A DNA stretch of 43,008 bases, taken from assembly GCA_910578255.1 (NCBI GenBank), contig CAJTQM010000010.1:1-43008 (forward strand). Reading direction: 5' to 3'. Positions 29,335 through 38,286 of the stretch are shown in pieces (the first letter of the stretch is position 1; each line of letters opens with the position of its first letter). The position numbers and the translations under genes are program-made. The notes under the pieces are model-generated. The model saw only the letters and a program-made list of their open reading frames with translations. It had not been told where the DNA came from and made no database searches. Origin of the DNA: an uncultured Oscillospiraceae bacterium. GTDB lineage: Bacteria; Bacillota; Clostridia; Oscillospirales; Ruminococcaceae.

Positions 29335-30834
29335 CTATTCGTCGTCCTCGTCCTCGTCGTCCTCTCCGGTGCGGACGCCGCGCCATTTGGGTTCATCCTC
29401 CTCCGAACTGTTTTCCGGCTGACTTTCCTCCGGCTCCTCCACCGGCGGGACATATACCTGATACATCAGCTTTTGCAGGTTGTTGGCGTGATACCCCGTC
29501 ATGGCGGAAAAGGCGTTGTTGAGGAACAACAGATCGTTTACACCGTTATTTTGGATGAATTCCACCAAAGAAGTTTGGAAATGGCGTTCGTCCACTACAT
29601 AAATATGCTCGTAATGGGGGATTAAAAACGGCGCGAACGCATTGCCGTAGGATTCCTTGACGACGACGATACTTTTTCCGTTGTGGACGCCGGTGTCGAT
29701 CTGAATCATCGGCGCGTCGCCGCACAAAAACACCAGATAGCCGTTGCCGCCGGAGACACTCTCCGCCCAGACCGTCCAGGGAGACTTGACATAGGGCTGG
29801 TTTTTGAACACAATCGACGCGCTGGCTTCGACGGCGGGGATGAAGTATTCGACATAATCGCCCCGTTCCAACATCTTGGAGTCCTGGGTCTGCCGGTACA
29901 GGCTGCCCAGGAAGTTTTCGATTTTGCGGATGTCGTAATCGGAGCCAATATCCAGCGGCTGGAACCCTGCCGCCTTAGCAAAGGCTGTGTAGGCGTAATA
30001 GGCACCGCGGCCGGTCCAGTGATGGTCCGTGTTAAAATAGAGGTATTCATCGGTATGGGCGGCGATGGCGCTGTAAGCGTCCACCCCCGTAACGCCGGGG
30101 GCCAGGTGGCTGTAAATCCCCTGGATGGCGTCTTTTTCCGAGTTGGAAAGCTTTTTATATTTTTCCGGCAGGTAGAATTCGGCGCTGGTGGGGACCACCA
30201 TATCGAAGACCCGAACAGAATCGCCGAACACCTGATGGTAGGCGTTGATATTTTCCGCGTAGACTCGCCCCACCGACGCGTTTCCGCCGAACAGGGACAT
30301 TCCCATCCCTTTATAGATAAAGATACCGCTGTTGTTAACGCCGATATCGTCTTCCTGCGCCGGCGGCTCGCTGCTGCTGGAGGAGGATTCCTCCGGCTGG
30401 GAAGACTGCTGGGAGGACACGGCGGAGGAGGACGGGTCCTGACTTTGAGAAGGCTCCGGACGGGAATCCGGTTCCGGGTGGGAAGGCGGGTCCGGCAGAT
30501 CCACCGGCGCCTCGGTAGAACCCAGGATCCGCACATCGTCATAGCGAACGCCCATGCTTTCCTTCATGCTGCTGGAAAAACTGACCAAAAGATCCCGCAG
30601 CGGAAAGGTGTCAGCGTAAAACGCGTCGAATTCTTTGGCAAAGCTGCCGTCAAACCAGCTTGTTAAGGAGAGAGGAGGCATTTTCGCCAGTTCCCGCTGT
30701 TCCTTTTCGGATACGATCGGCTTTTCTAATAGCAGGGAAAAAACGCCAGCGGCAGTTAGAACGGCGGTAAATACCACCATCTGCCAGGGAAAGGAGCCTT
30801 TGGGGGCTTTGTTGTCGTCATGATTGGAAAGCAA
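29335..30834 (-). CDS. DHHW family protein (AlgJ/AlgX-like, polymer O-acetylation)
   Basis: The 499-residue protein has a single N-terminal membrane anchor (about 16-37) and a long Ser/Glu/Pro-rich linker (about 110-165, with SQQSSQPEESSSSSSEPP). The extracellular SGNH-like domain carries the name motif TDHHWTGRGAYYAY at about 263-276. A short acidic tail (EDDEDEDDE) ends it. DHHW proteins pair with MBOAT acyltransferases to acetylate secreted polysaccharides or teichoic-acid-like polymers. The MBOAT gene lies directly upstream (17-base gap) in the same operon. The target polymer is unknown. Confidence 0.9.
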   Translation of the reverse strand: MLSNHDDNKAPKGSFPWQMVVFTAVLTAAGVFSLLLEKPIVSEKEQRELAKMPPLSLTSWFDGSFAKEFDAFYADTFPLRDLLVSFSSSMKESMGVRYDDVRILGSTEAPVDLPDPPSHPEPDSRPEPSQSQDPSSSAVSSQQSSQPEESSSSSSEPPAQEDDIGVNNSGIFIYKGMGMSLFGGNASVGRVYAENINAYHQVFGDSVRVFDMVVPTSAEFYLPEKYKKLSNSEKDAIQGIYSHLAPGVTGVDAYSAIAAHTDEYLYFNTDHHWTGRGAYYAYTAFAKAAGFQPLDIGSDYDIRKIENFLGSLYRQTQDSKMLERGDYVEYFIPAVEASASIVFKNQPYVKSPWTVWAESVSGGNGYLVFLCGDAPMIQIDTGVHNGKSIVVVKESYGNAFAPFLIPHYEHIYVVDERHFQTSLVEFIQNNGVNDLLFLNNAFSAMTGYHANNLQKLMYQVYVPPVEEPEESQPENSSEEDEPKWRGVRTGEDDEDEDDE

Positions 30835-30851
30835 TTCTTTACCTCCTTATC

Positions 30852-32264
30852 TCAAAAGCGGAAATACAAAAAGGGATTGTAGCTTTGCCCGGCGAGGAAA
30901 GCGACGCACAAAAACAAAATCAGCAGATTCCAGGCCATTCCCACGCCGCTTTCGAAAAGCGGCGCCCAGCCGGGCTTTTGTAAAAGCTTCCACTTTTCCC
31001 TCGCCCAGGGTAGGAGGGGCAGACAGCCGATCACCGCCGCGATCAGCCAGAAAAGGTTATTGAGAAGTTCCACCTCCAGCTGAACGTCCCAAAGTCCCGC
31101 GCCCTGGACGCCGAACAGGGTTTGCAAAAAGGTCCACAGACGGGACAGATCGGTAAAATAAAACAGCGCCCAGCTGATGGTTACGGCGAAAAGCAGGTAA
31201 AAATGGCGAAGGATATGGGGCAGCTTTTGCAGAAGCTTTTGCAGAAACTGCTTTTCCAGGAAAATCAGCAGGCCAAAATATAAGCCCCATAAAACAAAGT
31301 TCCAGCTGGCCCCGTGCCACAGGCCGGTCAAAAACCAGACGATCAGAAGGTTTCGGAAGGTATGACTGCGGTTTCCGCCCAGGGGGATGTAGACGTAATC
31401 CCGGAAAAAGCTTCCCAGGGAAATATGCCAGCGCCGCCAGAATTCGGAGACGGATTGGGAAATATACGGGTAGTTGAAGTTTTCCATATAATGAAAGCCA
31501 AACAGACGCGCTAGACCGATGGCCATGTCGGAATAGCCGGAAAAGTCAAAGTAAATCTGAAGGGTAAACATCAAGATGCCAAACCAGGCGCCGGCAGTGG
31601 TCAGAGAGGTAAGGTCGCCGTCGAGATACTGGCTGGCAAAATCGCCGGCCAGGTTGGCGATGAGCACCTTTTTGCCCAGTCCGGCGCAGAAGCGGGAAAT
31701 GCCTTTTACAAAGTCTTCCCGGGTAGTATGGCGGCTGTCGATCTGCTCTGCCACATCCGTATAGCGGACAATCGGTCCCGCAACCAGCTGAGGGTACATG
31801 GAGACGTACATGAAAAAGCGCCAGTAGGACTTTTGGGCGCGGACCTGGCCCCGGTAGACATCCACCACATAGGAGATGGTCTGAAAGGTGTAAAAGGAAA
31901 TGCCGATGGGCAGAGAGAAGGCGGGAACCGGCAGCGAAAGGCCGGTCAGAGCGTTGAGACTCTCCACCGCCATGCCGCTGTATTTAAATACACCCAAAAG
32001 CCCCAGGTTTAAAACCAACGAGGAAATAACCGCCGCCTTTGCCTGCCAGCGGCCGGTGTATTTTTCGCAGATTTTGCCGTGAAAGTAATCGATGGTGGCG
32101 CTGAAGATCAAAAGCGTGACCCAGACCGGCTCGCCCCAGGCGTAGAAGAACAGCGAAAAGAAGATGAGCACGCCGTTTCGCCAGGCGGGATTACGCGTGA
32201 GATAATAAAGCAGAATGTTTGCCGGCAAAAACAAACACAAAAAAATCAGATTTGAAAAAACCAT
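30852..32264 (-). CDS. MBOAT family O-acyltransferase (AlgI/DltB-like)
   Basis: The 470-residue protein has about 11 membrane segments and the MBOAT signatures: the opening MVFSNLIFLCLFLPANILLYYL, the middle QLVAGPIVRYTDVAEQI, then FSGYSDMAIGLARLFGF and FWRRWHISLGSFFRDYVYIPLGGNR. It ends the core with LTGLWHGASWNFVLWGLYFG, whose His is the catalytic residue. It takes acyl groups from a cytoplasmic donor through the membrane, where the DHHW partner would place them on a surface polymer. It starts the two-gene operon. The ribosome binding site is weak (AAAGGGGTG). Assignment to family is firm. Confidence 0.94.
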   Translation of the reverse strand: MVFSNLIFLCLFLPANILLYYLTRNPAWRNGVLIFFSLFFYAWGEPVWVTLLIFSATIDYFHGKICEKYTGRWQAKAAVISSLVLNLGLLGVFKYSGMAVESLNALTGLSLPVPAFSLPIGISFYTFQTISYVVDVYRGQVRAQKSYWRFFMYVSMYPQLVAGPIVRYTDVAEQIDSRHTTREDFVKGISRFCAGLGKKVLIANLAGDFASQYLDGDLTSLTTAGAWFGILMFTLQIYFDFSGYSDMAIGLARLFGFHYMENFNYPYISQSVSEFWRRWHISLGSFFRDYVYIPLGGNRSHTFRNLLIVWFLTGLWHGASWNFVLWGLYFGLLIFLEKQFLQKLLQKLPHILRHFYLLFAVTISWALFYFTDLSRLWTFLQTLFGVQGAGLWDVQLEVELLNNLFWLIAAVIGCLPLLPWAREKWKLLQKPGWAPLFESGVGMAWNLLILFLCVAFLAGQSYNPFLYFRF

Positions 32265-32392
32265 CTATTGTACACCCCTTTTTTACCCAATCTTAATCAT
32301 ACCATAAAAAGAGAAGAATACAATCATTCTTTTTTAAGGTTTGGAAGAATTTTTCGACTGTTTTTTTGCTGTGGCAGAATTCGACAAAATCC

Positions 32393-32522
32393 TTGTAATT
32401 TTTTAGCATCTCCCCTATAATATTCGGTAAGAGACTACAGGAGGACCTGCGGTCCAACAGGGTTTTCGCTGCCCGAAAGCGAATTTTCCGCCCTTTTGCG
32501 GAAAATGAGGGAGGTAGAAAAA
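32393..32522 (+). promoter_or_regulatory. Promoter and three-hairpin leader of the M20 peptidase gene
   Basis: TTGTAA (32393-32398) and TATAAT (32416-32421) are 17 bases apart. The leader of about 95 bases holds three consecutive hairpins: GGACC/GGTCC (32444-32456), TCGCT/AGCGA (32466-32482) and ATTTTCCGC/GCGGAAAAT (about 32483-32506). The last abuts the GGGAGGTAG ribosome binding site, so it could affect translation. I recognise no known riboswitch. Confidence 0.6.
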
Positions 32523-33971
32523 ATGATTGCTTTGTATCTGTTGCTGGCGGTTCTGGCAGTGGCGGCGGTGCTGCTGCTGGTCTGCCTTGTGCGGGCCTGC
32601 GCCAACAAAAAGGACATCCTCGAAACGCCGCTTGAGCGCCGGGAAAATCCCGATGCCATGCGCATCGCGCAGAAGCTGTCACAGATGGTCCAGGTCAACA
32701 CGGTGGTACTGCCCGGCGAGGACAATCCCCGCCAGTTTGACCCAATGATCGAAACGCTGTTCCGGCTGTTCCCCAACGTGTTCGCCAAATTCCAGCGGCT
32801 GGACGAGTTGGACAACAACCTTTTGCTTAAATGGGACAGCGGCAACCGGGACAAAGAGGGCATTTTGTTTATGGGCCACATGGACGTGGTAGACGCGGCA
32901 GGGGAATGGGATCATGATCCCTTCGGCGGCGAAATCATCGACGACGTGCTTTGGGGCCGCGGCTCCATCGACATCAAAAGCGGGCTGTGCGGCTTTTTCG
33001 AGGCGTTTGAGCAGCTGATCGCCGAGGGGATGACCCCCAACCGGGACTTATACATCTTCTGCTCCAGAACCGAGGAGAACTCCGGCCCCGGCGCTCAGAT
33101 GGCGGTAGACTATCTGCATGACCACGGCGTCCACCTGGAGATGGTGCTGGACGAAGGCTGCTCCATCGGCGAAAGCCCCATGGACGGCGTTCACCGCCCG
33201 TACGCATTGATTGGCCTGGGGGAAAAGGGCTATGTAAATCTAAAATTCACCGCCCGCTCACAGGGCGGTCATTCCAGCGAGCCGCCGCATGTTTCCACCA
33301 TCGGCCGCCTGTCCAAATTCATCGCCCGGATTGAGAAAAAATCTCCCTTTACCTGCAAAATGGACCCGACCACCCGCAAGATGCTGGAGACCTTTGCGCC
33401 GGAAATGTCCTTTAAAGAGCGGTTTGTCTATGGGAATCTGTGGCTGTTCGCGCCGGTTCTGGAAAAGGTTTACCGCCGCAAGGATGGGTTTAAGGGCGCG
33501 ATGTTAAAAACTACCGCCGCCTTTACCATCATCGAGGGCGCCCGCGCGGCCAATATTCTGCCGGATACGGCCTATGTGATCTGCAATCTGCGCCTGTCCC
33601 CCCACGACACAGTGGAAAGTGTGCTGGCCGCCATGAAGGAGATTGCGGACCGGTACGGCTTGGAAACCGAGTTGATGGGCGGACGGGGCGCTTCGGAAAT
33701 TACGCCGCTGGGTTCGGTGCCCTACCAGGCCATCGAAAAGTCGGTGCAGAAGCATTTCCCGGAGGTGGGGGTAACGCCCTACCTGATTTTAGGCGGAACC
33801 GACGCGCGCCATTTTACCAAGGTGTGCGAGAACGTGCTGCGCTTTGTGCCCCATGCGCTGACCAATGAGGAGGTCGGCACCGTTCATGGGCGCAATGAGC
33901 ATATATCCATTCATGCGCTGGCCAATGAGGTTCCCTGTTATAAGGATATTATTCTGGAACTGAACCGGTAA
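32523..33971 (+). CDS. M20 family metallopeptidase (carboxypeptidase CPS1-like)
   Basis: The start is ATG 32523 behind GAGGGAGGTAGAAAAA. The 482-residue protein has an N-terminal hydrophobic segment (about 2-24) that would anchor it in the membrane. The M20 di-zinc peptidase follows: FMGHMDVVD holds the first His and Asp, DDVLWGRGSIDIKSG the bridging Asp, and SRTEENSGPG the catalytic Glu pair. RSQGGHSSEPPHVSTIGRL starts the dimerisation domain and GTDARHF and VHGRNEHISI close the active site. The dipeptidase or carboxypeptidase specificity is not predictable. It resembles CPS1-type enzymes in the long N-terminal region. It is monocistronic. Confidence 0.9.
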   Translation: MIALYLLLAVLAVAAVLLLVCLVRACANKKDILETPLERRENPDAMRIAQKLSQMVQVNTVVLPGEDNPRQFDPMIETLFRLFPNVFAKFQRLDELDNNLLLKWDSGNRDKEGILFMGHMDVVDAAGEWDHDPFGGEIIDDVLWGRGSIDIKSGLCGFFEAFEQLIAEGMTPNRDLYIFCSRTEENSGPGAQMAVDYLHDHGVHLEMVLDEGCSIGESPMDGVHRPYALIGLGEKGYVNLKFTARSQGGHSSEPPHVSTIGRLSKFIARIEKKSPFTCKMDPTTRKMLETFAPEMSFKERFVYGNLWLFAPVLEKVYRRKDGFKGAMLKTTAAFTIIEGARAANILPDTAYVICNLRLSPHDTVESVLAAMKEIADRYGLETELMGGRGASEITPLGSVPYQAIEKSVQKHFPEVGVTPYLILGGTDARHFTKVCENVLRFVPHALTNEEVGTVHGRNEHISIHALANEVPCYKDIILELNR

Positions 33972-34010
33972 TGCCTTTTAAAAAGAAAAATCCACTGTAA
34001 AAAAAGACAA

Positions 34011-34055
34011 CCCGAGAGGACCGATTGTTACAATCCTCTCGGGTCTTTCTTTTTT
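34011..34055 (+). terminator. Intrinsic terminator of the M20 peptidase gene
   Basis: CCCGAGAGGA (34011-34020) pairs perfectly with TCCTCTCGGG (34034-34043), followed by TCTTTCTTTTTT. Confidence 0.88.
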
Positions 34056-34080
34056 CGTTTGGATGGGGGACGCAAAATTT

Positions 34081-35577
34081 CTATAGGCGAAAATCCCGCC
34101 CCTCTTTTTTCAAAATTCGCTGGATGGCGAATTTTCCGGCAGTGGCGCTGCCGGGAAGGCCGCCAGGCGGCGTGATCCACTGGCCGGCCAGCACGACGTT
34201 GCCTAGCCCCTGCACATAAGCGGAGGGGTAGGGCAGCTTCGCGCTGTATTTGCTTAGAGAAAAGGCCTGATAAAAGCCCTTGTAGGCGCTGCAATAGCGC
34301 GAATAGGTCATAGGCGTCCAGACGTCCAGGACGGTGAGTTTTCCCCGCAGCTGGGGAAAACGATCCTCCAGCGCTTTTCGGGTCAGCTGGGCCTGCGCCG
34401 TTTTTTTGGCCCGGTAGGCCTGGGGGTCCTGGTACAGTCGGGACCAGTATTCGTACAAATCCTCGGTTCCGCCCTGCATCGTTTGTAGAAGCTGCCGGCC
34501 CGCCGGGGAAAAGGAGGGCTCGTAGCCGTAGGTTTTTACGGTGATCCGTTCGCCCATGCCCGGGACGGTGACCAGCTGCGGGTAGGAGAAAATGGTCTCG
34601 TGTTCCAGCGGGTTTTGGGGTGAATCCACCGCCATGGCGGTTTGAAAGGTATTGTAGATCGGATAGGCCCGCCGGTCGGCGTACATTTCCCGCAAAAGAG
34701 GTTCCATCCGATCTTTGGAAAGCAGCTGCCCGAAGGTGACCGCCAGATCGCAGGCAGGTACCACATAATCGCAGGGGACTGTTTCGCCGTCTTCCAGCAA
34801 AATACCGGTGGCACGGGCTTGGTCCGTCTGGATTTTTTGGACCGGCCTTCCGGTTTCTATCCGGGCGCCCAACTCCTCGGCCCGGCGGCGGACGCGCTGG
34901 GCAAAAGCCCGGGACCCGCCGTCGGGGATGCCGCCGTCGCCGGAGAGAAAGTTTCCGTAGGCCATGGCGAAGGAGGAGGCCTGGCTGTCCGCCGGGGTAA
35001 AGTCGGAGATGAGGCAGCGAATCAGCGGGTGGGAAAAGCGTTCTGTCAAATCCTGGACGTTCATGCCCTCGTAGGCCCGGAAAATTTTAAGCGCCGCGCC
35101 CATGGTCAGCATCATCTTAAGCCTGTCGCCCGAGCCCATCAGTTCGGAGGGGATACTGGCCGGAATCTGCACCTTTTGGGCCAGGCGGCAAAAGCGCATC
35201 AGCTTTCGAATTTCCTCTTTGTCCGCCGGGGACAGGGCGAGCATATCCCGTTCGGTCCGGCGGCTATCCCGCCAGAGGGTCAGCCGCTGCCCGTCCAGTT
35301 CGGAGGCGTACATGGCGGGAAAGCGGTGGATGCGGATGTTTTCCTCCAGCGCGCCGACGGTTTTCCACAACTCGTACAGCTGGGAGCCGGGGCTTGTGCC
35401 CATCAGCCAGTGGATACAGTTGTCGATGTGGTACCCGTCCCGGTCCCAGCCGGTACACTCGCCTCCGGCGGTTTGCTGCTGCTCGTACACCGTTACCGAG
35501 AAACCGGCAAGCGAGCCGTACACGGCGGCGACCAGTCCGCTGATTCCGCCGCCGATGACCACGATTTTCTTTGTCAT
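34081..35577 (-). CDS. FAD-dependent oxidoreductase of the phytoene desaturase/carotenoid type
   Basis: The start is ATG 35577 behind AAGGAGTGAGCGGC. The 498-residue protein opens with the dinucleotide-binding motif KIVVIGGGISGLVAAVYGSLAGFSVTVYEQQQ (GxGxxG type). It has NCIHWLMGTSPGS, a GDGGIPDGGSRAFAQRVRRRAEELGARIETG segment matching the crtI-like GGxxxxxxxL pattern, and a C-terminal YVQGLGNVVLAGQWITPPGGLPGSATAG, the closing FAD motif. It belongs to the phytoene-desaturase/all-trans-retinol-saturase-like group, common in Clostridia without carotenoids. Its substrate is unknown. It ends a three-gene operon with a DNA-binding protein and an SPFH protein. Confidence 0.88.
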   Translation of the reverse strand: MTKKIVVIGGGISGLVAAVYGSLAGFSVTVYEQQQTAGGECTGWDRDGYHIDNCIHWLMGTSPGSQLYELWKTVGALEENIRIHRFPAMYASELDGQRLTLWRDSRRTERDMLALSPADKEEIRKLMRFCRLAQKVQIPASIPSELMGSGDRLKMMLTMGAALKIFRAYEGMNVQDLTERFSHPLIRCLISDFTPADSQASSFAMAYGNFLSGDGGIPDGGSRAFAQRVRRRAEELGARIETGRPVQKIQTDQARATGILLEDGETVPCDYVVPACDLAVTFGQLLSKDRMEPLLREMYADRRAYPIYNTFQTAMAVDSPQNPLEHETIFSYPQLVTVPGMGERITVKTYGYEPSFSPAGRQLLQTMQGGTEDLYEYWSRLYQDPQAYRAKKTAQAQLTRKALEDRFPQLRGKLTVLDVWTPMTYSRYCSAYKGFYQAFSLSKYSAKLPYPSAYVQGLGNVVLAGQWITPPGGLPGSATAGKFAIQRILKKEGRDFRL

Positions 35578-35582
35578 GCCGC

Positions 35583-35813
35583 TCACTCCTTGGAAGGTTT
35601 CGCCGGATTGTCCAGCTCCTTCTCCGGTTCCGGACTGTCCGGCGGTGAAAACCGCTTTTTGCGTTTTTTCACACACTCGGTCAAAAGGTATTCGATCTGT
35701 CCGTTAATAGAGCGAAAATCGTCCTCCGCCCAGGCGGCCAACTCCTGCCATAGCTGGGGAGAAAGGCGCAGGAGCAGCTGCTTTTTGGCTTTTTCCTTTT
35801 TGTTTTCATCCAT
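35583..35813 (-). CDS. Ribbon-helix-helix (Arc-type) DNA-binding protein
   Basis: The 76-residue protein has the Arc/MetJ pattern: a short strand KKQLLLRLSPQLWQELAAWAEDDFRSINGQIEYLLTECVKKR, with LLLRL as the DNA-contacting strand and SINGQIEYLL as the second helix start (usually RSxNxxIxxLL). A basic and Pro/Glu-rich tail follows (KKRKKRFSPPDSPEPEKE). It lies 15 bases after the SPFH gene and 5 before the oxidoreductase gene. It may repress its own operon; a palindromic site near the promoter would fit. A toxin partner is not evident. Confidence 0.85.
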   Translation of the reverse strand: MDENKKEKAKKQLLLRLSPQLWQELAAWAEDDFRSINGQIEYLLTECVKKRKKRFSPPDSPEPEKELDNPAKPSKE

Positions 35814-35828
35814 TATGGAAAACTCCGC

Positions 35829-36854
35829 TTAATAAATGGAACCGCTGTTGACAATGGGCTGCGCGTCTTTATTGCCGCACAGAACCACCAGCAGGTTGCT
35901 GACCATCGCCGCCTTACGTTCCTCGTCTAAAATGACGATGTCGTTTTCGCCCAGCTTATCCAGCGCCATCTGCACCATGCCCACGGCGCCCTCCACAATC
36001 AGCTTGCGCGCGTCGATAACGGCGCTGGCCTGCTGGCGCTGCAGCATGGCCGCCGCGATTTCCGGCGCGTAGGAAAGATGGGTAATGCGGGCCTCGGCAA
36101 TTTCCAGTCCGGCGATCTCCACCTTTTTCTGGATCTCATTTTTTAAGATCTCCGCAATTTCCTGGCTGGAGCCCCGCAGGGATTTTTCCTCTTCGCCGTC
36201 GCTGTCCTCGGAAACGTCGTAAGGGTACAGACGGACGACGTTGCGAAGGGCGGAGTCGCACTGGATGGAGAGAAATTCCTTATAATTGTCCACATTGAAC
36301 ACGGCCTTGGCGGTGTTGGCCACCCGCCAGATGACCACAATGCCGATGATAATGGGGTTGCCCAGCTTGTCGTTGATCTTCTGCTTTTCGTTGTCGAGGG
36401 TCATGGCCTTTAACGAAATCTTTTTGTTAAAAGAGAGGGCCTGACTGGCCGCCTGCATCGCCGCGGCGCCGCTGTCTGCCGTCTGGACCGCCGGCTGCGC
36501 CGGATGGGCGGCGGGGTTTACGGCGGTGACAAAGGGATTGACATAGAAAAACCCGGGACCGGTCAGAGTGCCGTAGTATTTGCCGAACAGGGTCAGAACC
36601 AGCGCCTCGTTGGGCTTGAGCACCTTTAAACCCGCAAAAAGAATCGGGCCGACGATCCCGCCGAACAAAATGCCCGCGCCCAGCAAAATTCCGCCTAGGG
36701 CAAATACCTCAGCTGCCAGGAAAATGATGCCAAAAACCATTGCCGCAATGGAAGCGACCATTAAAATAAGAAGCAGCAAAAGCATCCCCATGCCGCTTTT
36801 GGCATGAATTTGCCGCTCTTCCACTTCTTTTTTGCTTTGTGTTGTCTGATTCAT
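35829..36854 (-). CDS. SPFH domain (Band 7/flotillin-like) membrane protein
   Basis: The start is ATG 36854 behind TTGGGAGGGTATAAA. The 341-residue protein has a basic N-terminus, two hydrophobic stretches (about 26-50 and 52-73) and an SPFH domain from VLKPNEALVLTLFGKYYGTLTGPGFFYVNPF onward. Within it are NPIIIGIVVIWRVANTAKAVFNVDNYKEFLSIQCDSALRNVV and a helical coil VEIAGLEIAEARITHLSYAPEIAAAMLQRQQASAVIDARKLIVEGAV. An acidic insert (SEDSDGEEEKS) is also present. Such proteins make large membrane cages that organise lipids or protect proteases. It starts the operon and is the most likely reason for the membrane location of the rest. Confidence 0.9.
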   Translation of the reverse strand: MNQTTQSKKEVEERQIHAKSGMGMLLLLLILMVASIAAMVFGIIFLAAEVFALGGILLGAGILFGGIVGPILFAGLKVLKPNEALVLTLFGKYYGTLTGPGFFYVNPFVTAVNPAAHPAQPAVQTADSGAAAMQAASQALSFNKKISLKAMTLDNEKQKINDKLGNPIIIGIVVIWRVANTAKAVFNVDNYKEFLSIQCDSALRNVVRLYPYDVSEDSDGEEEKSLRGSSQEIAEILKNEIQKKVEIAGLEIAEARITHLSYAPEIAAAMLQRQQASAVIDARKLIVEGAVGMVQMALDKLGENDIVILDEERKAAMVSNLLVVLCGNKDAQPIVNSGSIY

Positions 36855-36870
36855 TTTATACCCTCCCAAA

Positions 36871-36925
36871 ATTGATATTATTTTGATATCAATTAAATAC
36901 TACAACAGCTTTTCAGGATTGTCAA
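36871..36925 (-). promoter_or_regulatory. Promoter and inverted-repeat operator of the SPFH operon
   Basis: On the minus strand TTGACA (36925-36920) and TAGTAT (36902-36897) are 17 bases apart. ATTGATAT (36871-36878) and ATATCAAT (36886-36893) form a perfect 8-bp inverted repeat with a 7-base spacer at the expected start of transcription, and TTGATAT also occurs as a direct repeat inside it. Short repeated half-sites of this kind suit ribbon-helix-helix dimers, so the RHH protein of the operon may bind here. Confidence 0.6.
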
Positions 36926-37098
36926 CAGAAATTGGAAAGTTTTTTATTTCGGTCTGTATTCAGTGGGCGGGAGAAGTTTGGGAGAGGTGTAAAATTTTAT
37001 AAAGAAAATCTTTAAAAATTCGTTGTTATACATGACGAAAGAAGGGGAAAACAGGGGAAGAAGCCTTTATTTATGCCATTTTACAAGACTTTCAAAAC

Positions 37099-37127
37099 TT
37101 GACAGCGCCGTATCAACTGAATATAAT
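37099..37127 (+). promoter_or_regulatory. Consensus sigma-A promoter of the YabE-like gene
   Basis: TTGACA (37099-37104) and TATAAT (37122-37127) are exactly 17 bases apart, a perfect consensus at both boxes. The leader to the ATG at 37233 is about 100 bases, with a GCCGGTGG-containing GC-rich stretch near its end. The rest of the 36926-37098 spacer is A/T-rich with no recognisable gene. Confidence 0.85.
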
Positions 37128-37232
37128 GACAACAAGTTTGGTAAAATACTGAAAAAAGCGGACAGAGAATTTCCCTTTTTTCAAAGAAACCGCCGGGCCT
37201 CTTGCCGCCGGTGGAAACCAAAGGAGAGTTGG

Positions 37233-38273
37233 ATGAGTCGTTTTTTCTACGTGATCCGTTTGGCGGTACAGCTTTTAAAAAGCCGCGGATTCGCCCTGCC
37301 GGTCATGGCGGTTCTGCTGTCAATGAGCGTCTACGCGGTAAATGCAACGACCTACACGGTGTACATCCGCGCCGACCAAAAGACAGATGTCAAATTAACC
37401 AGCAATCGGGAGTTAGACGATATCCTGGAAGAGTGTGGAATTACGGTTTCCCCTCACGACGAGGTGGATTTTTCCGGGTTTGACGGAAATGTGGCCGAAA
37501 TCAACATTACCCGCGCGTTTCCGGTGGCCATCCGGGTAGATCAGACCACCTATCAGGTGATGATGACCGAAGGGACGGTGGCCGATGCGCTGGACAAGGC
37601 CGGGGTGAGCATCGACGGGGATGATTTGATCAGCCAGCCGCTGTATCAATTCCTGACCGGATACGAGAAAATTTTTATTAACCGTATCGACTATCGGACC
37701 ATGACCTATGAAGAGGAAATCCCCTACGAGGTAGAGGTAAAGGAAACGCCCCTTTTGAAAAACGGAAGGACCCGTTTATTGCAGGAGGGTCAAAACGGAA
37801 AGAAGATTCTGACCTACGGGGAGACCACCCGGGACGGCGTTGTGGAAGAGGCGCAGCTTTTAGGGGAAAACATCGTCCAGAAGCCCACAACCCAGATCCA
37901 TCTGGCCGGTGCGGATGTGCCGGTATCGGACCTAGATTTCGGGTACACCATTGTGGACAACGCCCCGACAGAGTATCTCAGCGTGATCACCAACGCCAAG
38001 GCCACCGGCTACAGCGCCGGGGGAAAGGCCCGGGGTGCCTCTGGCAACCGGCTGTCCGCCGGGCATGTTGCGGTCAATCCCAACCTGATCCCCTATGGGT
38101 CCAAGCTGTACATTACCTCGGCGGACGGCAGCTTTGTCTACGGCTACGCCATCGCGTCGGATACCGGCAGCGGCCTGATGGAAGGGATCATCGACGTGGA
38201 TTTGTTTTACGACACCTATTTAGAAAGCCGGCTCAACGGCCTGCGAACCGTTAATATCTACGTGCTGGAATAA
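37233..38273 (+). CDS. YabE-like cell-wall protein with DUF348, G5 and 3D domains
   Basis: The start is ATG 37233 behind AAAGGAGAGTTGG; the upstream in-frame extension overlaps the promoter. The 346-residue protein has one N-terminal membrane segment (about 16-37). Two DUF348-like repeats follow (TTYTVYIRADQKTDVKLT..., PVAIRVDQTTYQVMMTEGTVADALDKAGV), then a G5 domain (YEEEIPYEVEVKETPLLKNGRTRLLQEGQNGKKILTYG). A C-terminal 3D domain has Asp residues in IASDTGSGLMEGIIDVDLFYDT. It resembles Rpf-like lytic enzymes that remodel peptidoglycan, perhaps during germination or growth. It is alone in its transcript. Confidence 0.9.
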   Translation: MSRFFYVIRLAVQLLKSRGFALPVMAVLLSMSVYAVNATTYTVYIRADQKTDVKLTSNRELDDILEECGITVSPHDEVDFSGFDGNVAEINITRAFPVAIRVDQTTYQVMMTEGTVADALDKAGVSIDGDDLISQPLYQFLTGYEKIFINRIDYRTMTYEEEIPYEVEVKETPLLKNGRTRLLQEGQNGKKILTYGETTRDGVVEEAQLLGENIVQKPTTQIHLAGADVPVSDLDFGYTIVDNAPTEYLSVITNAKATGYSAGGKARGASGNRLSAGHVAVNPNLIPYGSKLYITSADGSFVYGYAIASDTGSGLMEGIIDVDLFYDTYLESRLNGLRTVNIYVLE

Positions 38274-38286
38274 ACCGCAGCGCATA

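Noticed and set aside
34642..35832. 396-codon frame on the plus strand opposite the FAD oxidoreductase
   Set aside because: It mirrors the oxidoreductase gene and shows no signal or domain of its own.
37122..37150. Similarity of the YabE-like promoter start (TATAATGACAACAAG) to copy C of the repeated element
   Set aside because: The match stops after about 14 bases; the ATTATAC and GAT parts and the hairpin are absent.
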